Positions 9,019 through 17,308 of a stretch of DNA of 64,000 nt are shown here, one piece after another. The stretch covers positions 248,001-312,000 of the forward strand of contig CAVTJK010000004.1 of NCBI GenBank assembly GCA_963734965.1, given 5' to 3'. The position numbers were made by a program, and so were the translations under genes. The stretch is from UBA4742 sp963734965. GTDB lineage: Bacteria > Actinomycetota > Acidimicrobiia > Acidimicrobiales > Acidimicrobilacustridaceae. Each line of letters opens with the position of its first letter. Position 1 is the first letter of the stretch. Below the pieces are notes generated by a model, which saw only the letters and a list, made by a program, of their open reading frames with translations, made no database searches and had not been told where the DNA came from.

Positions 9019-9531
9019 CTACGCCGCCCCCGTCGGTCCGCTGATGGGCTGACCGGGAGCAGATGTGCGCGCCAGCGCGATGAGCGCCTGGGTGGTCTCG
9101 ATCTGCAGCTCGGGCAGCGCATCCGGCGCGAACCACGCCACCTCGGAGATCTCGGGCGAGAACGGTCGGGCGGCGTCGGCTTCGTCCTCGTCGAGCGGAC
9201 GAGCCCGATAGACGAGGTCGACGCGGCGGCTGTGGGGCTCGACGACGGTGGCCGGCTCGCCGATCAGCTCGACGTGGAGGCCGACCTCTTCGAGGATCTC
9301 GCGCCGGGCCGCATCGGCGGCGTGCTCGCGACGCGCGAGCAGCCCGCCGGGGATCCCCCACCGCGACCGGTAGACCTGGCGCACGAGCAACAGCCGGCCG
9401 TCGGCCCGCTCGATGCAGCAGATGGCACCGACGGTGAACGATGGCGTGATGGTCCGCACGACGACGCGCCGAAGCGACGGCGGCAGCCACCGGAACAGGC
9501 GGAGCAGCGTTCGATGCAGACCCGCGGGCAT
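9019..9531 (-). CDS. Nudix hydrolase
   Basis: A 170-residue Nudix protein. The box is GLLARREHAADAARREILEE followed by VGL, matching GX5EX7REUXEEXGU with all acidic metal ligands. An N-terminal amphipathic, Arg-rich segment (residues 5-28) precedes the domain. WGIPGG before the box is typical of ADP-ribose or nucleotide-sugar pyrophosphatases, but the substrate cannot be assigned. Its start lies 9 nt after the stop of the upstream inositol-phosphatase-like gene, so both are probably one transcript. It converges on coxM with a 6-nt gap. Confidence 0.88.
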   Translation of the reverse strand: MPAGLHRTLLRLFRWLPPSLRRVVVRTITPSFTVGAICCIERADGRLLLVRQVYRSRWGIPGGLLARREHAADAARREILEEVGLHVELIGEPATVVEPHSRRVDLVYRARPLDEDEADAARPFSPEISEVAWFAPDALPELQIETTQALIALARTSAPGQPISGPTGAA

Positions 9532-9540
9532 CCGATCAGC

Positions 9541-10305
9541 CTACGGGAGCGGCACGTCTGAAAAGCCGTCTCGGCGGACCTCGACCAGCTCGGCCAGCAA
9601 CGCCGGCGTGGCCGCCGCAACCGGGGTGCGACGGGCGTCGTGATCGAGAACGACCAGGTCACGACCATGGGCGTCGACCACCGACGCGCCCGCTTCGAGG
9701 CACACCAGCAGGCCCCCGAGGTAGTCCCACGACCCGTGGGCGTTGGGCAGGCAGTCGAGGTAGCCGTCGAGGATCCCGCAGGCGACGGCACACAGGTCGA
9801 GGGCGGCAGCCCCGAGGGCCCGGAACTGCGACCACCCGAGGTGGCGGGGCGGAAGCCGGACAGCGCGATCATCGAGCGGCTCAGCGTCGTCGCGTCCGAC
9901 GGCCCGATGCGCTCGCCGTTGCGCCGCGAGCCCTGGCCGCGCGACGGCATCGAAGTCGTCGCCGGTGGCCAGGTTCACCACCAGCGCGGCGCGAGCGCCG
10001 TCCCGGTCGACCGCGCAGAGGCTCGTCGCGAACCACGGGATGCGTCGCGACGCGTTGGTCGAGCCGTCGACGGGATCGATCACGACGGTGATCTCGGCAT
10101 CGGGACGGTGGCGGCCCGACTCCTCGGACAGCACGCCGACGCCGGCCGGGTCGAGCACGGCCAGGGCGGCGGCGTCGGCGGCCAGGTCACTGCGGTACTG
10201 CCCGGCTCGGGTGCCGGCCAGGTCCCAGTCGTCGAGGTCGCCGAGCGCCCGCGTCACGGCCTCGGCCGTCTCGTACAGCAGCCCCAAGAGCGCGTCGTCG
10301 TCCAC
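9541..10305 (-). CDS. Inositol monophosphatase family protein, compensated frameshift inside
   Basis: An IMPase/FBPase-fold phosphatase of about 254 residues. Metal-site motif A is IDPVDGSTNASRRIPWF, with SEESG upstream and WDYLGGLLVCLEAGA as motif B. Between about 9850 and 9935 the frame does not resemble the family. An alternative frame there reads GSRRNGERIGPSDATTLS, which is the normal IMPase segment. One surplus C near 9931-9940 and one missing C near 9844-9852 would restore it, so the continuous frame is partly false. Substrates of relatives include inositol-1-phosphate, PAP and histidinol phosphate; none can be chosen here. Confidence 0.82.
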   Translation of the reverse strand: MDDDALLGLLYETAEAVTRALGDLDDWDLAGTRAGQYRSDLAADAAALAVLDPAGVGVLSEESGRHRPDAEITVVIDPVDGSTNASRRIPWFATSLCAVDRDGARAALVVNLATGDDFDAVARPGLAAQRRAHRAVGRDDAEPLDDRAVRLPPRHLGWSQFRALGAAALDLCAVACGILDGYLDCLPNAHGSWDYLGGLLVCLEAGASVVDAHGRDLVVLDHDARRTPVAAATPALLAELVEVRRDGFSDVPLP

Positions 10306-10382
10306 GGGGGGGCGACGGTAGCCGCCCGCGTCGCCGCCGTGGCAGGCTAAGGGCCAAATCCACCCACCAGGAAGTCCACCTC

Positions 10383-10946
10383 TTGGCCATCATCGACGTC
10401 GCGGGTTTCGTCGCGGATCTGAAGGATCACGCCGTCGACCACCAGTTCCACGTGCACGATGAGCGTCACTTCGTCGAGACCTACTCGCTACGGCAGGCCT
10501 GGGAGGTCGATCTGCACCCCGAGGACGCGTGCGGCGGTCCGCTCGACCTCCACCTCGCCCTCGAGGTCGAGCCGCGCACGCTGCTCACCTTCGAGGACCG
10601 GATGCTCGAGCTGCCCGAGGGCGCCGACCCGCCCGAGGGGTTCGCGTTCCCGCTGGTGTTCACCTGGGTGCTGCCGCCGCTGCCCAAGGGTCCCGACCTG
10701 CTCGTCCTGGCCACCGACCTGGCCGGCATCGGCGGAACCGACCTGCCGCTCGAGGTCTCGGCCATCGACTCGTTCGCCTCGGTGACCGACGCGCCCGAAC
10801 GCAGCCTCACGACGGTGTCGCGCGTCGAGGTGGGCCTCGATCGGATCTTCCTGGGCCAGGAGCAGCTGTGCGACGTGCTCGACCGCTGCCACGACGTGAG
10901 CAGCTACCTGCTCGACCGGGCTCCGGCCTGGCTCGACGAGCTCTAG
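10383..10946 (+). CDS. Conserved hypothetical protein, 187 residues
   Basis: I do not recognise a named family. The protein is acidic and soluble, with no signal or membrane segment, and is rich in beta-prone stretches (LDLHLALEVEPRTLLTF, LVFTWVLPPLPKGPDLLVL). It starts at TTG 10383 with an AGGA about 10 nt upstream. The next gene follows after 11 nt on the same strand and is also of unknown function, so the two may be cotranscribed. Confidence 0.7.
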   Translation: MAIIDVAGFVADLKDHAVDHQFHVHDERHFVETYSLRQAWEVDLHPEDACGGPLDLHLALEVEPRTLLTFEDRMLELPEGADPPEGFAFPLVFTWVLPPLPKGPDLLVLATDLAGIGGTDLPLEVSAIDSFASVTDAPERSLTTVSRVEVGLDRIFLGQEQLCDVLDRCHDVSSYLLDRAPAWLDEL

Positions 10947-10957
10947 ACCGCTCCCCC

Positions 10958-11473
10958 GTGACCCGAGCCGTCGCGCTGGTCGACTTCACGCCCGACGATC
11001 TGAGCGTCGTCTTGGCCGAGATGAACGAGATCGGCCAGGCCCGCAACGGTTGGGTCAACGTGCGGCCGGTCCCGCTCGAGGATCCGGCCGACGAACAGCT
11101 CACCGAGTTCGTGGCCACACCTCCCGTCGCGCCCGTCGGGCTCTTCGCCCGCTGGCGCCTCGTGCTCGTCGAGGGGACGTGGGTCCCGGGCAAGATCGGG
11201 CGCAACGGCGCCGAGGACGCGTCGGTCGGCCTGTCCCATCCCGCCGGCCGGTTCGCCGTGCGCCAGCTGCGAGACGCCGGAGTGGCGGTGCCCGACGGCT
11301 GGCGCGTCATCGTCGACCACGCCAAGCGCGGCCTGGTGCTCTCGGTGCCTGACGGGCCCGGCGGCGCGGCCGACGCGACGGCGACGGTGCTGTCCTGGCT
11401 GCTGGAGGCCGGCCCCGTGCTGGGACCTGATCAGATCACAGGACGCTGGCGGGCTGAGATCCACCACCGCTGA
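10958..11473 (+). CDS. Conserved hypothetical protein, 171 residues
   Basis: A soluble protein of unknown function with a GTG start at 10958. Blocks that look conserved are NGWVNVRPV, GLFARWRLVLVEGTWVPGKIGRNG and GWRVIVDHAKRGLVLSVP, ending near LLEAGPVLGPDQITGRWRAEIH. It follows the preceding hypothetical gene by 11 nt and probably shares its transcript. No catalytic motif is evident. Confidence 0.68.
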   Translation: MTRAVALVDFTPDDLSVVLAEMNEIGQARNGWVNVRPVPLEDPADEQLTEFVATPPVAPVGLFARWRLVLVEGTWVPGKIGRNGAEDASVGLSHPAGRFAVRQLRDAGVAVPDGWRVIVDHAKRGLVLSVPDGPGGAADATATVLSWLLEAGPVLGPDQITGRWRAEIHHR

Positions 11474-11501
11474 CCGGGCCCGGCGACACCGGGTCGATTT
11501 G

Positions 11502-11729
11502 CTAGGCGGAGGGCTTCACCGGTTGGGCGATCACGGCGTAGACCGTGGCCGCGATCGCAACGGCGGCCAGGACGAAGGCCACGACGGCTCGCTTCGTGTG
11601 CACGGCCGAGATGTAGTACCCCCCGAGCACGAGGAAGGCCAACGCGATGACTCCCAACGAGATCGTCAACGGTGTGATCGGGTTCGACGACGCGGTCGCC
11701 GCTGTGTCACTGACGTCTTCGCTCGGCAT
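11502..11729 (-). CDS. Small membrane protein, 75 residues
   Basis: A 75-residue protein with two hydrophobic helices (about residues 21-40 and 47-66: SLGVIALAFLVLGGYYIS and VVAFVLAAVAIAATVYAVI) and a short charged turn between them. An AGGAG-type ribosome-binding site lies immediately upstream of ATG 11729, which decides this start over longer in-frame options. It converges on the preceding hypothetical gene. Function unknown. Confidence 0.65.
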   Translation of the reverse strand: MPSEDVSDTAATASSNPITPLTISLGVIALAFLVLGGYYISAVHTKRAVVAFVLAAVAIAATVYAVIAQPVKPSA

Positions 11730-11837
11730 GGCTCCTCCTGGTCGGGACCGAGCATAGAAGACCCGCTCGGCCCAGGCGCGCGGGTGGGCATGTAGCGGGC
11801 CCGCGCGGACTAGCACTCGCCGCCAAAGGTGAACCTG

Positions 11838-11913
11838 TGGTGGGCCCGGGTGGGATCGAACCACCGACCCAGGGATTATGAGTCCCCTGCTCTAACCACT
11901 GAGCTACAGGCCC
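11838..11913 (-). tRNA. tRNA with CAU anticodon, probably tRNA-Ile2 (or elongator Met)
   Basis: A minus-strand cloverleaf: acceptor GGGCCTG pairs with CGGGCCC, and the anticodon loop CTCATAA gives CAU. CCA is encoded (11838-11840). It lacks initiator features (no 1-72 mismatch, no GGG/CCC anticodon stem). The D arm and anticodon arm (TAGCTCAGTGGTTAGAGCAG) closely resemble the lysidine-modified tRNA-Ile2 of E. coli, so Ile2 is favoured. Confidence 0.88.
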
Positions 11914-11989
11914 CGACCGCAGCAGGCTAGTGCGGGGCCCACACGCACCCCGGCCGCCGCGACCCGGGCTGGTCACGGGGCCGAGTGAG

Positions 11990-12062
11990 CTCCGGGGGTG
12001 GGGCTCGAACCCACGACAAACGGCTTAACAGGCCGCCGCTCTGCCAACTGAGCTACCCCGGA
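11990..12062 (-). tRNA. tRNA-Asn (GUU anticodon)
   Basis: The acceptor TCCGGGG pairs with CCCCGGA. The anticodon loop CTGTTAA, closed by GCGGC/GCCGT, gives GUU. The discriminator is G and CCA is not encoded. Its 5' end overlaps the last codons of a truncated endonuclease-like frame on the same strand. Confidence 0.95.
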
Positions 12063-12433
12063 AGGACGAGGTCGGAGGATAGCAGTGCGTGCACCAGACC
12101 CATGACGGCTCGGTGGGTGCGCGAACAGCCGTAGACCACCGAGGCACAACCCATCGGATGCTTGGACCTCCGGATGGATGGGTCGGGCACGGCCCGGTAG
12201 GGGCAGTGGAACTGCGAGGTCGGGATGGACGTCAGCTCGGACCAGAACGCTGAGGCGGCGTCGAGGTCGAGACCAGCGTGAAGATAGATCCGGAGGCGTA
12301 GCCGGGGCTCGTCGATTTCGAAAAAATGGCGCAGCCAGTGGCAGAAGAACACGATCATGCGAGGATCGGCGTTGGCAAAGGTGACGCATCCGTCGCGCTT
12401 GGCGCCCTCGCCGGCATTCCATGCCTCCAGCAT
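12053..12433 (-). pseudogene. N-terminally truncated LAGLIDADG-like/HTH protein remnant
   Basis: This frame encodes about 126 residues. It contains AGEGAKRDG, CVTFANADPRMIVFF, LRLRIYLHAGLDLDAA, FWSELTSIPTSQFH and a C-terminal CSRTHRAVMGLVHALL. This pattern belongs to a family of actinobacterial proteins that, as I recall them, pair an N-terminal helix-turn-helix with a homing-endonuclease-like domain. The N-terminal HTH part is missing: upstream sequence gives only a short unrelated lead and then the divergent YtxH-like gene. The frame stops inside the 5' end of tRNA-Asn. Family assignment is from memory of the motif. Confidence 0.5.
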
Positions 12434-12513
12434 GACGACGGGGTATGACAGCCCTGGCCGTGTTGTTGCAGTGCCTCTGCACATTTCCCTCGGCCGAACC
12501 GGTCCGCTACAAA

Positions 12514-12792
12514 ATGTCGATGCGATTTCGTACGGGACTGGCGATCGGTCTGGCGGTTGGCTACTACTACGGAGCCAAGGCCGGACGTGAGCGCTACCAG
12601 CAGATCGACGAGTACCTGAGCCAGGTCCGGTCGTCGAACGCCTACAACCAGGTCGTCGCCCGCCTGACCCAACTGGCCGAGGAGAGCGTCGGCCGCGGTC
12701 GCGTCATCGTCGCTGGGGTCGCCGCGGGCGCGCCGAGCGTCGAACCACCGAGCAGCCCCTACGACTACGTAGGCGACCCCACCCTCAACTGA
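12514..12792 (+). CDS. YtxH-like small membrane-associated protein
   Basis: A 92-residue protein. The N-terminal segment MSMRFRTGLAIGLAVGYYYG is a short hydrophobic stretch followed by the AKAGRERYQQIDEYL pattern typical of YtxH-like proteins, with a helical middle and a Pro/Ser tail. ATG 12514 is chosen because it places the hydrophobic segment at the N terminus; an in-frame ATG at 12445 would add an unrelated stretch. It is divergent from the truncated frame on the left and converges with the sigma-factor gene on the right. Stress or envelope roles known for some relatives are not shown here. Confidence 0.65.
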   Translation: MSMRFRTGLAIGLAVGYYYGAKAGRERYQQIDEYLSQVRSSNAYNQVVARLTQLAEESVGRGRVIVAGVAAGAPSVEPPSSPYDYVGDPTLN

Positions 12793-12823
12793 CGCTCGTC
12801 AGCCGAGTCCTGCTGACCGGGAG

Positions 12824-12840
12824 GGCGCCCCACGGGCGCC
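12824..12840 (-). terminator. Hairpin between convergent ytxH-like gene and sigma factor
   Basis: A perfect 7-bp stem GGCGCCC-CAC-GGGCGCC, 5 nt after the sigma-factor stop on the minus strand. No T-run follows, which is common in GC-rich actinobacteria. It could serve both converging genes. Confidence 0.55.
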
Positions 12841-12844
12841 GGCC

Positions 12845-14266
12845 TCACTCGCCGTCGAGGTAGTCGCGCAGCTTCTGGCTGCGATGGGGATGGCGCAGCT
12901 TGGCCAGCGTCTTCGACTCGATCTGACGGATGCGTTCACGGGTGACGCCGAACTCGCGGCCCACCTCTTCGAGCGTGCGGGCCTGACCGTCGTCGAGGCC
13001 GAATCGCAGTCGCACGACGGCCTTCTCGCGCTCGTTGAGTTGATCGAGCGCCTCGACGACGGCATCGCCGAGCATCTTGCGCGCCGCCATCTCGGCCGGC
13101 GCCTCGGCCTGCTGATCCTCGATGAAGTCAGCCAGGTTCGAGTCGTCCTCCTCGCCGACCGGCGAGTCGAGCGAGAGCGGGTCCTGCGAGATGCGCATGA
13201 TCTCGCGCACCCGCGCCGGGGTCATGTCGACCTTCTCGGCCAGCTCCTCGGTGGTGGGCTCGCGCTCGAGCTCCTGGAGCATCTGGCGCTGGACGCGGTG
13301 CACCTTGTTGATCGACTCGACCATGTGGACCGGGATGCGGATGGTGCGAGCCTGGTCGGCGATGGCCCGGGTGATGGCCTGACGGATCCACCACGTGGCG
13401 TAGGTCGAGAACTTGAAGCCCTTGGTGTAGTCGAACTTCTCGACCGCCCGCATCAGGCCCAGGTTGCCCTCCTGGATGAGATCCAGGATCAACATGCCGC
13501 GACCGACGTAGCGCTTGGCGATCGACACGACGAGGCGAAGGTTGGCCTGCGTGAGCGCAGCCTTGGCTCGCTCACCATCGTCCAAGACCCGCTTGAGGCG
13601 GCGCCGGTCGGTCCGGTCGAGCAGTTCGATCTCGCCGCTGGCGCTGAGGTCGGCCAGCTTCTCGGCCGCCTCGGTGCCGGCCTCGATCCGCTTGGCCAGA
13701 TCGACCTCCTCCTGGGCGGTCAGCAGCGAGACCCGGCCGATCTCCTTGAGGTACATCCGCACGGGGTCGGCCGAGCCGCCCATCCCGATCGACCCGCCGA
13801 GCCGCAACGCATCCTTGGGACTGGTCGTGCGCAACCGGGCCCGACGCTTGGCCGCCGCGTCGGGCGGCGGCTCGTCGTCGAAGTCCGCTTCGAGCAGGGC
13901 CAACGGGTCGACGGGCACGATGACCGATGCCGAATCGTCGAGATCGTCGCGTGCAGCCTGCGCCCGATCAGCATCCTCGATCTCGGTCTCGTGGGCCAGC
14001 GCCTCGGCCGCGTCGACCTCGGCCTCGATCTCGCGCAGGAAGCTCACCGGTGGGTCATCGACGCTCGGATCGAGATCGATCCCGTCGACGGCGAGCAGCC
14101 GGCGCAGGTCCTCGACGATCTCGGGCGTGATCGGCGTCGAGTGCACGAACTCCTCGAGGTCGTCGCGCGTGAGCGTCGAACGGTCCCGGGCCCGGGCCAT
14201 GAGGAGCGACAACTCGTCACTGGAGAGTCCGCCACCCTGCGAAAGGATCGGTTCGCTCGCCGTCAT
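12845..14266 (-). CDS. rpoD: Primary sigma-70 factor RpoD/HrdB
   Basis: A 473-residue group 1 sigma factor that directs RNA polymerase to housekeeping promoters. An acidic, poorly conserved N-terminal part (to about residue 160) holds a region 1.1-like segment. Region 1.2 is DPVRMYLKEIGRVSLLT. Region 2 contains NLRLVVSIAKRYVGRGM, LIQEGNLGLMRAVEKFDY and KFSTYATWWIRQAITRAI. Region 3 follows, and region 4 has the HTH TLEEVGREFGVTRERIRQIE. The full set of regions and the near-invariant 2.3/2.4 sequence indicate the essential sigma factor rather than an alternative one. The gene lies near dnaG in the same orientation, an old association, with a CRP-like gene reading in the opposite direction between them. 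Confidence 0.96.
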   Translation of the reverse strand: MTASEPILSQGGGLSSDELSLLMARARDRSTLTRDDLEEFVHSTPITPEIVEDLRRLLAVDGIDLDPSVDDPPVSFLREIEAEVDAAEALAHETEIEDADRAQAARDDLDDSASVIVPVDPLALLEADFDDEPPPDAAAKRRARLRTTSPKDALRLGGSIGMGGSADPVRMYLKEIGRVSLLTAQEEVDLAKRIEAGTEAAEKLADLSASGEIELLDRTDRRRLKRVLDDGERAKAALTQANLRLVVSIAKRYVGRGMLILDLIQEGNLGLMRAVEKFDYTKGFKFSTYATWWIRQAITRAIADQARTIRIPVHMVESINKVHRVQRQMLQELEREPTTEELAEKVDMTPARVREIMRISQDPLSLDSPVGEEDDSNLADFIEDQQAEAPAEMAARKMLGDAVVEALDQLNEREKAVVRLRFGLDDGQARTLEEVGREFGVTRERIRQIESKTLAKLRHPHRSQKLRDYLDGE

Positions 14267-14779
14267 CTGGTCTCCTGCTGACGATGTCCCTCGACAGGTG
14301 GAACTACCACCCCATCCGAGCTGGTCAAACCGGTGCGTCCCGGCCCTCCCCTGGTGTCTCGCGGCCAGCTTAGTGGTCGCACTTCCCCGAAGGGCCCGCT
14401 ATCGACGATAGTCCCGCGACCCGCCGCACCACGGCCCCGGGCACCGCCGCACACGAGGCGCACACGAGCGGCACACGAGCGGCACACGAGCGGCACACGA
14501 GCGGCACACGATGGTCACGCGGTCCACGCCGGATGCGGAAGGCCTCTTCGGCGTCGCCCGGCGCCGTTGGACGACCGGTGGTGTGTCAGATGACCACGAG
14601 AAACGCGACGGCGCACGTTCTATTGTTCTACTGAGCTCTGCGGGAGAGCGACAGCGGGCGGCAGTGGCGCCCGTCGGGCATGGCGCAACCAATGGCGGGG
14701 GCGTGGATCTCTCAACCGCACGACTCGGGCGTTGAACCACCGCGACCAGCGGTGTCGGACCCAAGCGGGGAGTCCTCGG
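14267..14779. other. Intergenic region upstream of rpoD with tandem repeats
   Basis: This 513-nt gap separates divergent rpoD and the cyclic-nucleotide-binding protein. It holds an 11-nt tandem repeat (separate entry) and the promoters of both genes. I see no convincing coding frame. An AT-richer patch around 14617-14634 (TTCTATTGTTCTACT) could be a -10 region for the rightward gene, but no -35 is clear. Confidence 0.4.
14449..14511. repeat. 11-nt tandem repeat (GCACACGAGCG)
   Basis: Four full copies of GCACACGAGCG lie at 14460-14503, with a diverged copy on the left and a partial copy on the right. It sits about 190 nt upstream of rpoD. It is probably replication slippage; a protein-binding role is possible but not shown. 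Confidence 0.85.
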
Positions 14780-15325
14780 ATGGAGACCAGTACGACGAGC
14801 GCAATGGCCGAGCCGATCGTCGAGGAGGAGCCGGCATCCAGCCGAGTCCTGGCCGCGCCGGCGAAGCCAGCCAAGCCGATGAGAAGGTCGTGGCGACCGC
14901 GCCGACGCGCCCCGAGCCGCATCGTCGGAGCCCTGAGGACCGTGCCGCTGTTTTCGACGTGCAGTCCCCGAGAGCTCGACCGCATCACTCGGCTCGGCAC
15001 CTCGGTGACGGTGGGCGCCGGCACCGAGATCACCACTCAGGGTCGACCCGGCTCGGAGTTCCTCCTGGTGATCCAGGGGTACGCCCGCTGCTCGGTCGAC
15101 GGCCGCGAGGTCTCGACCCTGGGGCCGGGCGACTTCTTCGGTGAGGTGTCTCTGCTCAACGGCGGACCTCGCTCCGCCACCGTGACGGCCAAGACCGAGA
15201 TGCAGCTGCTGGACTTGGATCGACGTGAGTTCTACGGGATGCTCGACAGCGTGCCGACCGTGACTCGAAAGCTGCTCTCGGTCGTCGCCAGCTACCACCT
15301 GCCGCCGAGCGCCATCGCGCCTTGA
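14780..15325 (+). CDS. Cyclic nucleotide-binding domain protein (CRP-like sensor without HTH)
   Basis: A 181-residue protein with a basic N-terminal segment (residues about 30-55, many Arg and Pro) followed by one cNMP-binding domain. The phosphate-binding cassette reads FFGEVSLLNGGPRSATV, with the Glu and Arg that contact cyclic nucleotide in CRP. There is no C-terminal HTH, so it is not a typical CRP/FNR regulator; it may act through protein contacts. ATG 14780 has GGGGAG just upstream. It lies alone between the divergent rpoD and convergent dnaG genes. The ligand is unknown. Confidence 0.82.
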   Translation: METSTTSAMAEPIVEEEPASSRVLAAPAKPAKPMRRSWRPRRRAPSRIVGALRTVPLFSTCSPRELDRITRLGTSVTVGAGTEITTQGRPGSEFLLVIQGYARCSVDGREVSTLGPGDFFGEVSLLNGGPRSATVTAKTEMQLLDLDRREFYGMLDSVPTVTRKLLSVVASYHLPPSAIAP

Positions 15326-15407
15326 CGCGGGCGGCGCCGACGCGTCGACCCGGCCGACCACCCCGAGCACCGCGAGCACCGCGAGCACGGCACGCTCGAC
15401 GCGTGCG

Positions 15408-17207
15408 CTAGTCGGGGTCGTCCTGGCGCCGGCGGAGCAACCACTCCTGGAGCTGCTCGACCGCAGCGGCGGCCGTATCGGTCTCGTGCAGCTCCTCCAT
15501 GCGCAGCTTGACCCAGGCCATCTCGGTCGAGCGCTCGAACACGAGGGCCTCGTCCGCGGTCCCCACCTCGGCGCGCATCACGGCCAGCTCACGTTTGGCC
15601 GCCTCGTTGACCAGAAGGGCGAGCACGTCGGTCGGGTCGGCCTCGGTGTCCTCGACGGCCAGGCGCTGGAGCAGATCGGCGGCCGTCGGGTCGGTGGCCG
15701 ACACCGCGTCGTGCAGGGTTGGCGCGGCGGACAGCGCCCGATAGGCCTCGAGGTTGACCTCGTCGGCGAACAACGAGTCGTGCAGCGCCTCGGCGATGGT
15801 GTCGGGGTCGGCGACCAGCAGACGCAGCGCTTCGATCTCGGGCGAGTCGCGTCGACGCGCCGGTCGCGGCGCGCCCTGGTCGACCCGCACCGCTCTCCCC
15901 CGCTCGGCGCCACCAGACTCGCGACCCGCGGCCGGGCGCGTGAAGGTCCCCGCCCGCAACTGCTCGACCGGGATGCGACAACGCGACGCGACCTCCATGA
16001 GGTACTGGTCGCGGACCAACGAGTTGGGATGCTCGTTGATGACCTCGAGGGCGGACTCGGCGGCACGCGCCCGGCCCTCGGGCGAGGCCAACGTCGCCGC
16101 GTCGAGCACCCGATTGAGGCGGAAGCCGAGGAACGGCGTGGCGTTGGCGACGGCGGCGGCCAACGCCTCCGGATCGGACCGGGCCAGATCGGCGGGATCG
16201 ACGCCGGCCGGCAGGGCGGCGACGGCTACGTCGATCTCGTAGGCCCGCTCCCACTCGTAGAACCGGGCCGCCGCGTTCTGTCCGGCCGAATCGGCGTCGA
16301 AGGCGAGCACGACCCGGTGGGCGAAGCTCTTGAGCGTGCGGAAGTGCTCCTCGGTGAGCGCCGTCCCACACGTCGCCACGGCCCGGGGGAGACCGGCGGC
16401 GGCGAACCCGATCACGTCCGTGTAGCCCTCGCACACGATGGCCTCGTCGGCGGCCACCACGGCGCCCTTGGCCCAGTTGAGCCCGTAGAGCACCCGGCTC
16501 TTGGCGTAGATGGGGCTCTCGGCCGAGTTCTTGTACTTGGGCCCCTCGCCGTTGGGCAGCACCCGCCCGCCGAAGGCCACGGGGTCGCCGGTCACGTCGA
16601 GGATCGGGAACAGCACGCCGCCGCGGAAGGCGTCGGTCTGGCGTTGGCGCGAGTTGATGAAGCCAAGACCGGCGCCGGTCAGCACGTCGTTCGGGAGCTT
16701 GAGCGCCTTGGCCAGCTCGTCCCATCCTTCGGGCGCCCATCCGATCTGGTAGGCCCTCACCTCGTCGCCGCTGAGGCCGCGCTCGCGGAGATAGCCACGC
16801 GCCTTGGCCGCATCGGGTGCCGACAGCAGGCGCTCGTGGTACCAGGTCACGGCCCGAGACATGGCCTCGATGAGCTTGGCCCGCTGCTTGCGGCCCTCCC
16901 CCTCGTTGCGATCGGTGTAGTGCAACGTGACGCCGGCTCGCGCCGCCAACAGCTCGATGGCGCCCACGAAGTCGACGTGCTCGATCTCGCGGACGAACGT
17001 GATCACGTCACCCTTGGCCCCGCAGCCGAAGCAGTAGTACAGCCCCTGCTCCTGGTTGACCGAGAACGACGGCGACTTCTCGGTGTGGAACGGGCACAGC
17101 CCCTGCCAGCGCCGACCGACCCGCTTGAGCTGGGCGTGGTCGCTCACGATCTGGACGATGTCAGCGGTCTCGCGGACCCGAACCACATCCTCGTCGACGA
17201 TCCCCAT
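15408..17207 (-). CDS. dnaG: DNA primase
   Basis: A 599-residue primase that makes RNA primers at the replication fork. The N-terminal zinc finger uses Cys38, His41, Cys59 and Cys62 (LCPFHTEKSPSF and YYCFGCGAKGD). The central catalytic region and TOPRIM fold are evident from IVCEGYTDVIGFAAAG and VVLAFDADSAGQ. The C-terminal part is the helicase-interacting domain and is divergent. Length is normal for the family. The start at ATG 17207 gives the usual short lead (MGIVDEDVVRVRE) before the zinc finger. Confidence 0.96.
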   Translation of the reverse strand: MGIVDEDVVRVRETADIVQIVSDHAQLKRVGRRWQGLCPFHTEKSPSFSVNQEQGLYYCFGCGAKGDVITFVREIEHVDFVGAIELLAARAGVTLHYTDRNEGEGRKQRAKLIEAMSRAVTWYHERLLSAPDAAKARGYLRERGLSGDEVRAYQIGWAPEGWDELAKALKLPNDVLTGAGLGFINSRQRQTDAFRGGVLFPILDVTGDPVAFGGRVLPNGEGPKYKNSAESPIYAKSRVLYGLNWAKGAVVAADEAIVCEGYTDVIGFAAAGLPRAVATCGTALTEEHFRTLKSFAHRVVLAFDADSAGQNAAARFYEWERAYEIDVAVAALPAGVDPADLARSDPEALAAAVANATPFLGFRLNRVLDAATLASPEGRARAAESALEVINEHPNSLVRDQYLMEVASRCRIPVEQLRAGTFTRPAAGRESGGAERGRAVRVDQGAPRPARRRDSPEIEALRLLVADPDTIAEALHDSLFADEVNLEAYRALSAAPTLHDAVSATDPTAADLLQRLAVEDTEADPTDVLALLVNEAAKRELAVMRAEVGTADEALVFERSTEMAWVKLRMEELHETDTAAAAVEQLQEWLLRRRQDDPD

Positions 17208-17308
17208 CGGCGTGACCGTACCAGCGGGATGTGACGGCCCGACCGCCCAGATCCGACAACGGCTCGTCCCACCGGGTGCCGTGGTGGGCGCCTGAGGAGA
17301 AGGGCTGG

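Noticed and set aside
11838..11913. Initiator tRNA-fMet
   Set aside because: The first acceptor pair is matched and the anticodon stem lacks the three G-C pairs of initiators.
14449..14511. CRISPR array
   Set aside because: The units are 11 nt with no spacers, so it is a simple tandem repeat. No cas genes occur.
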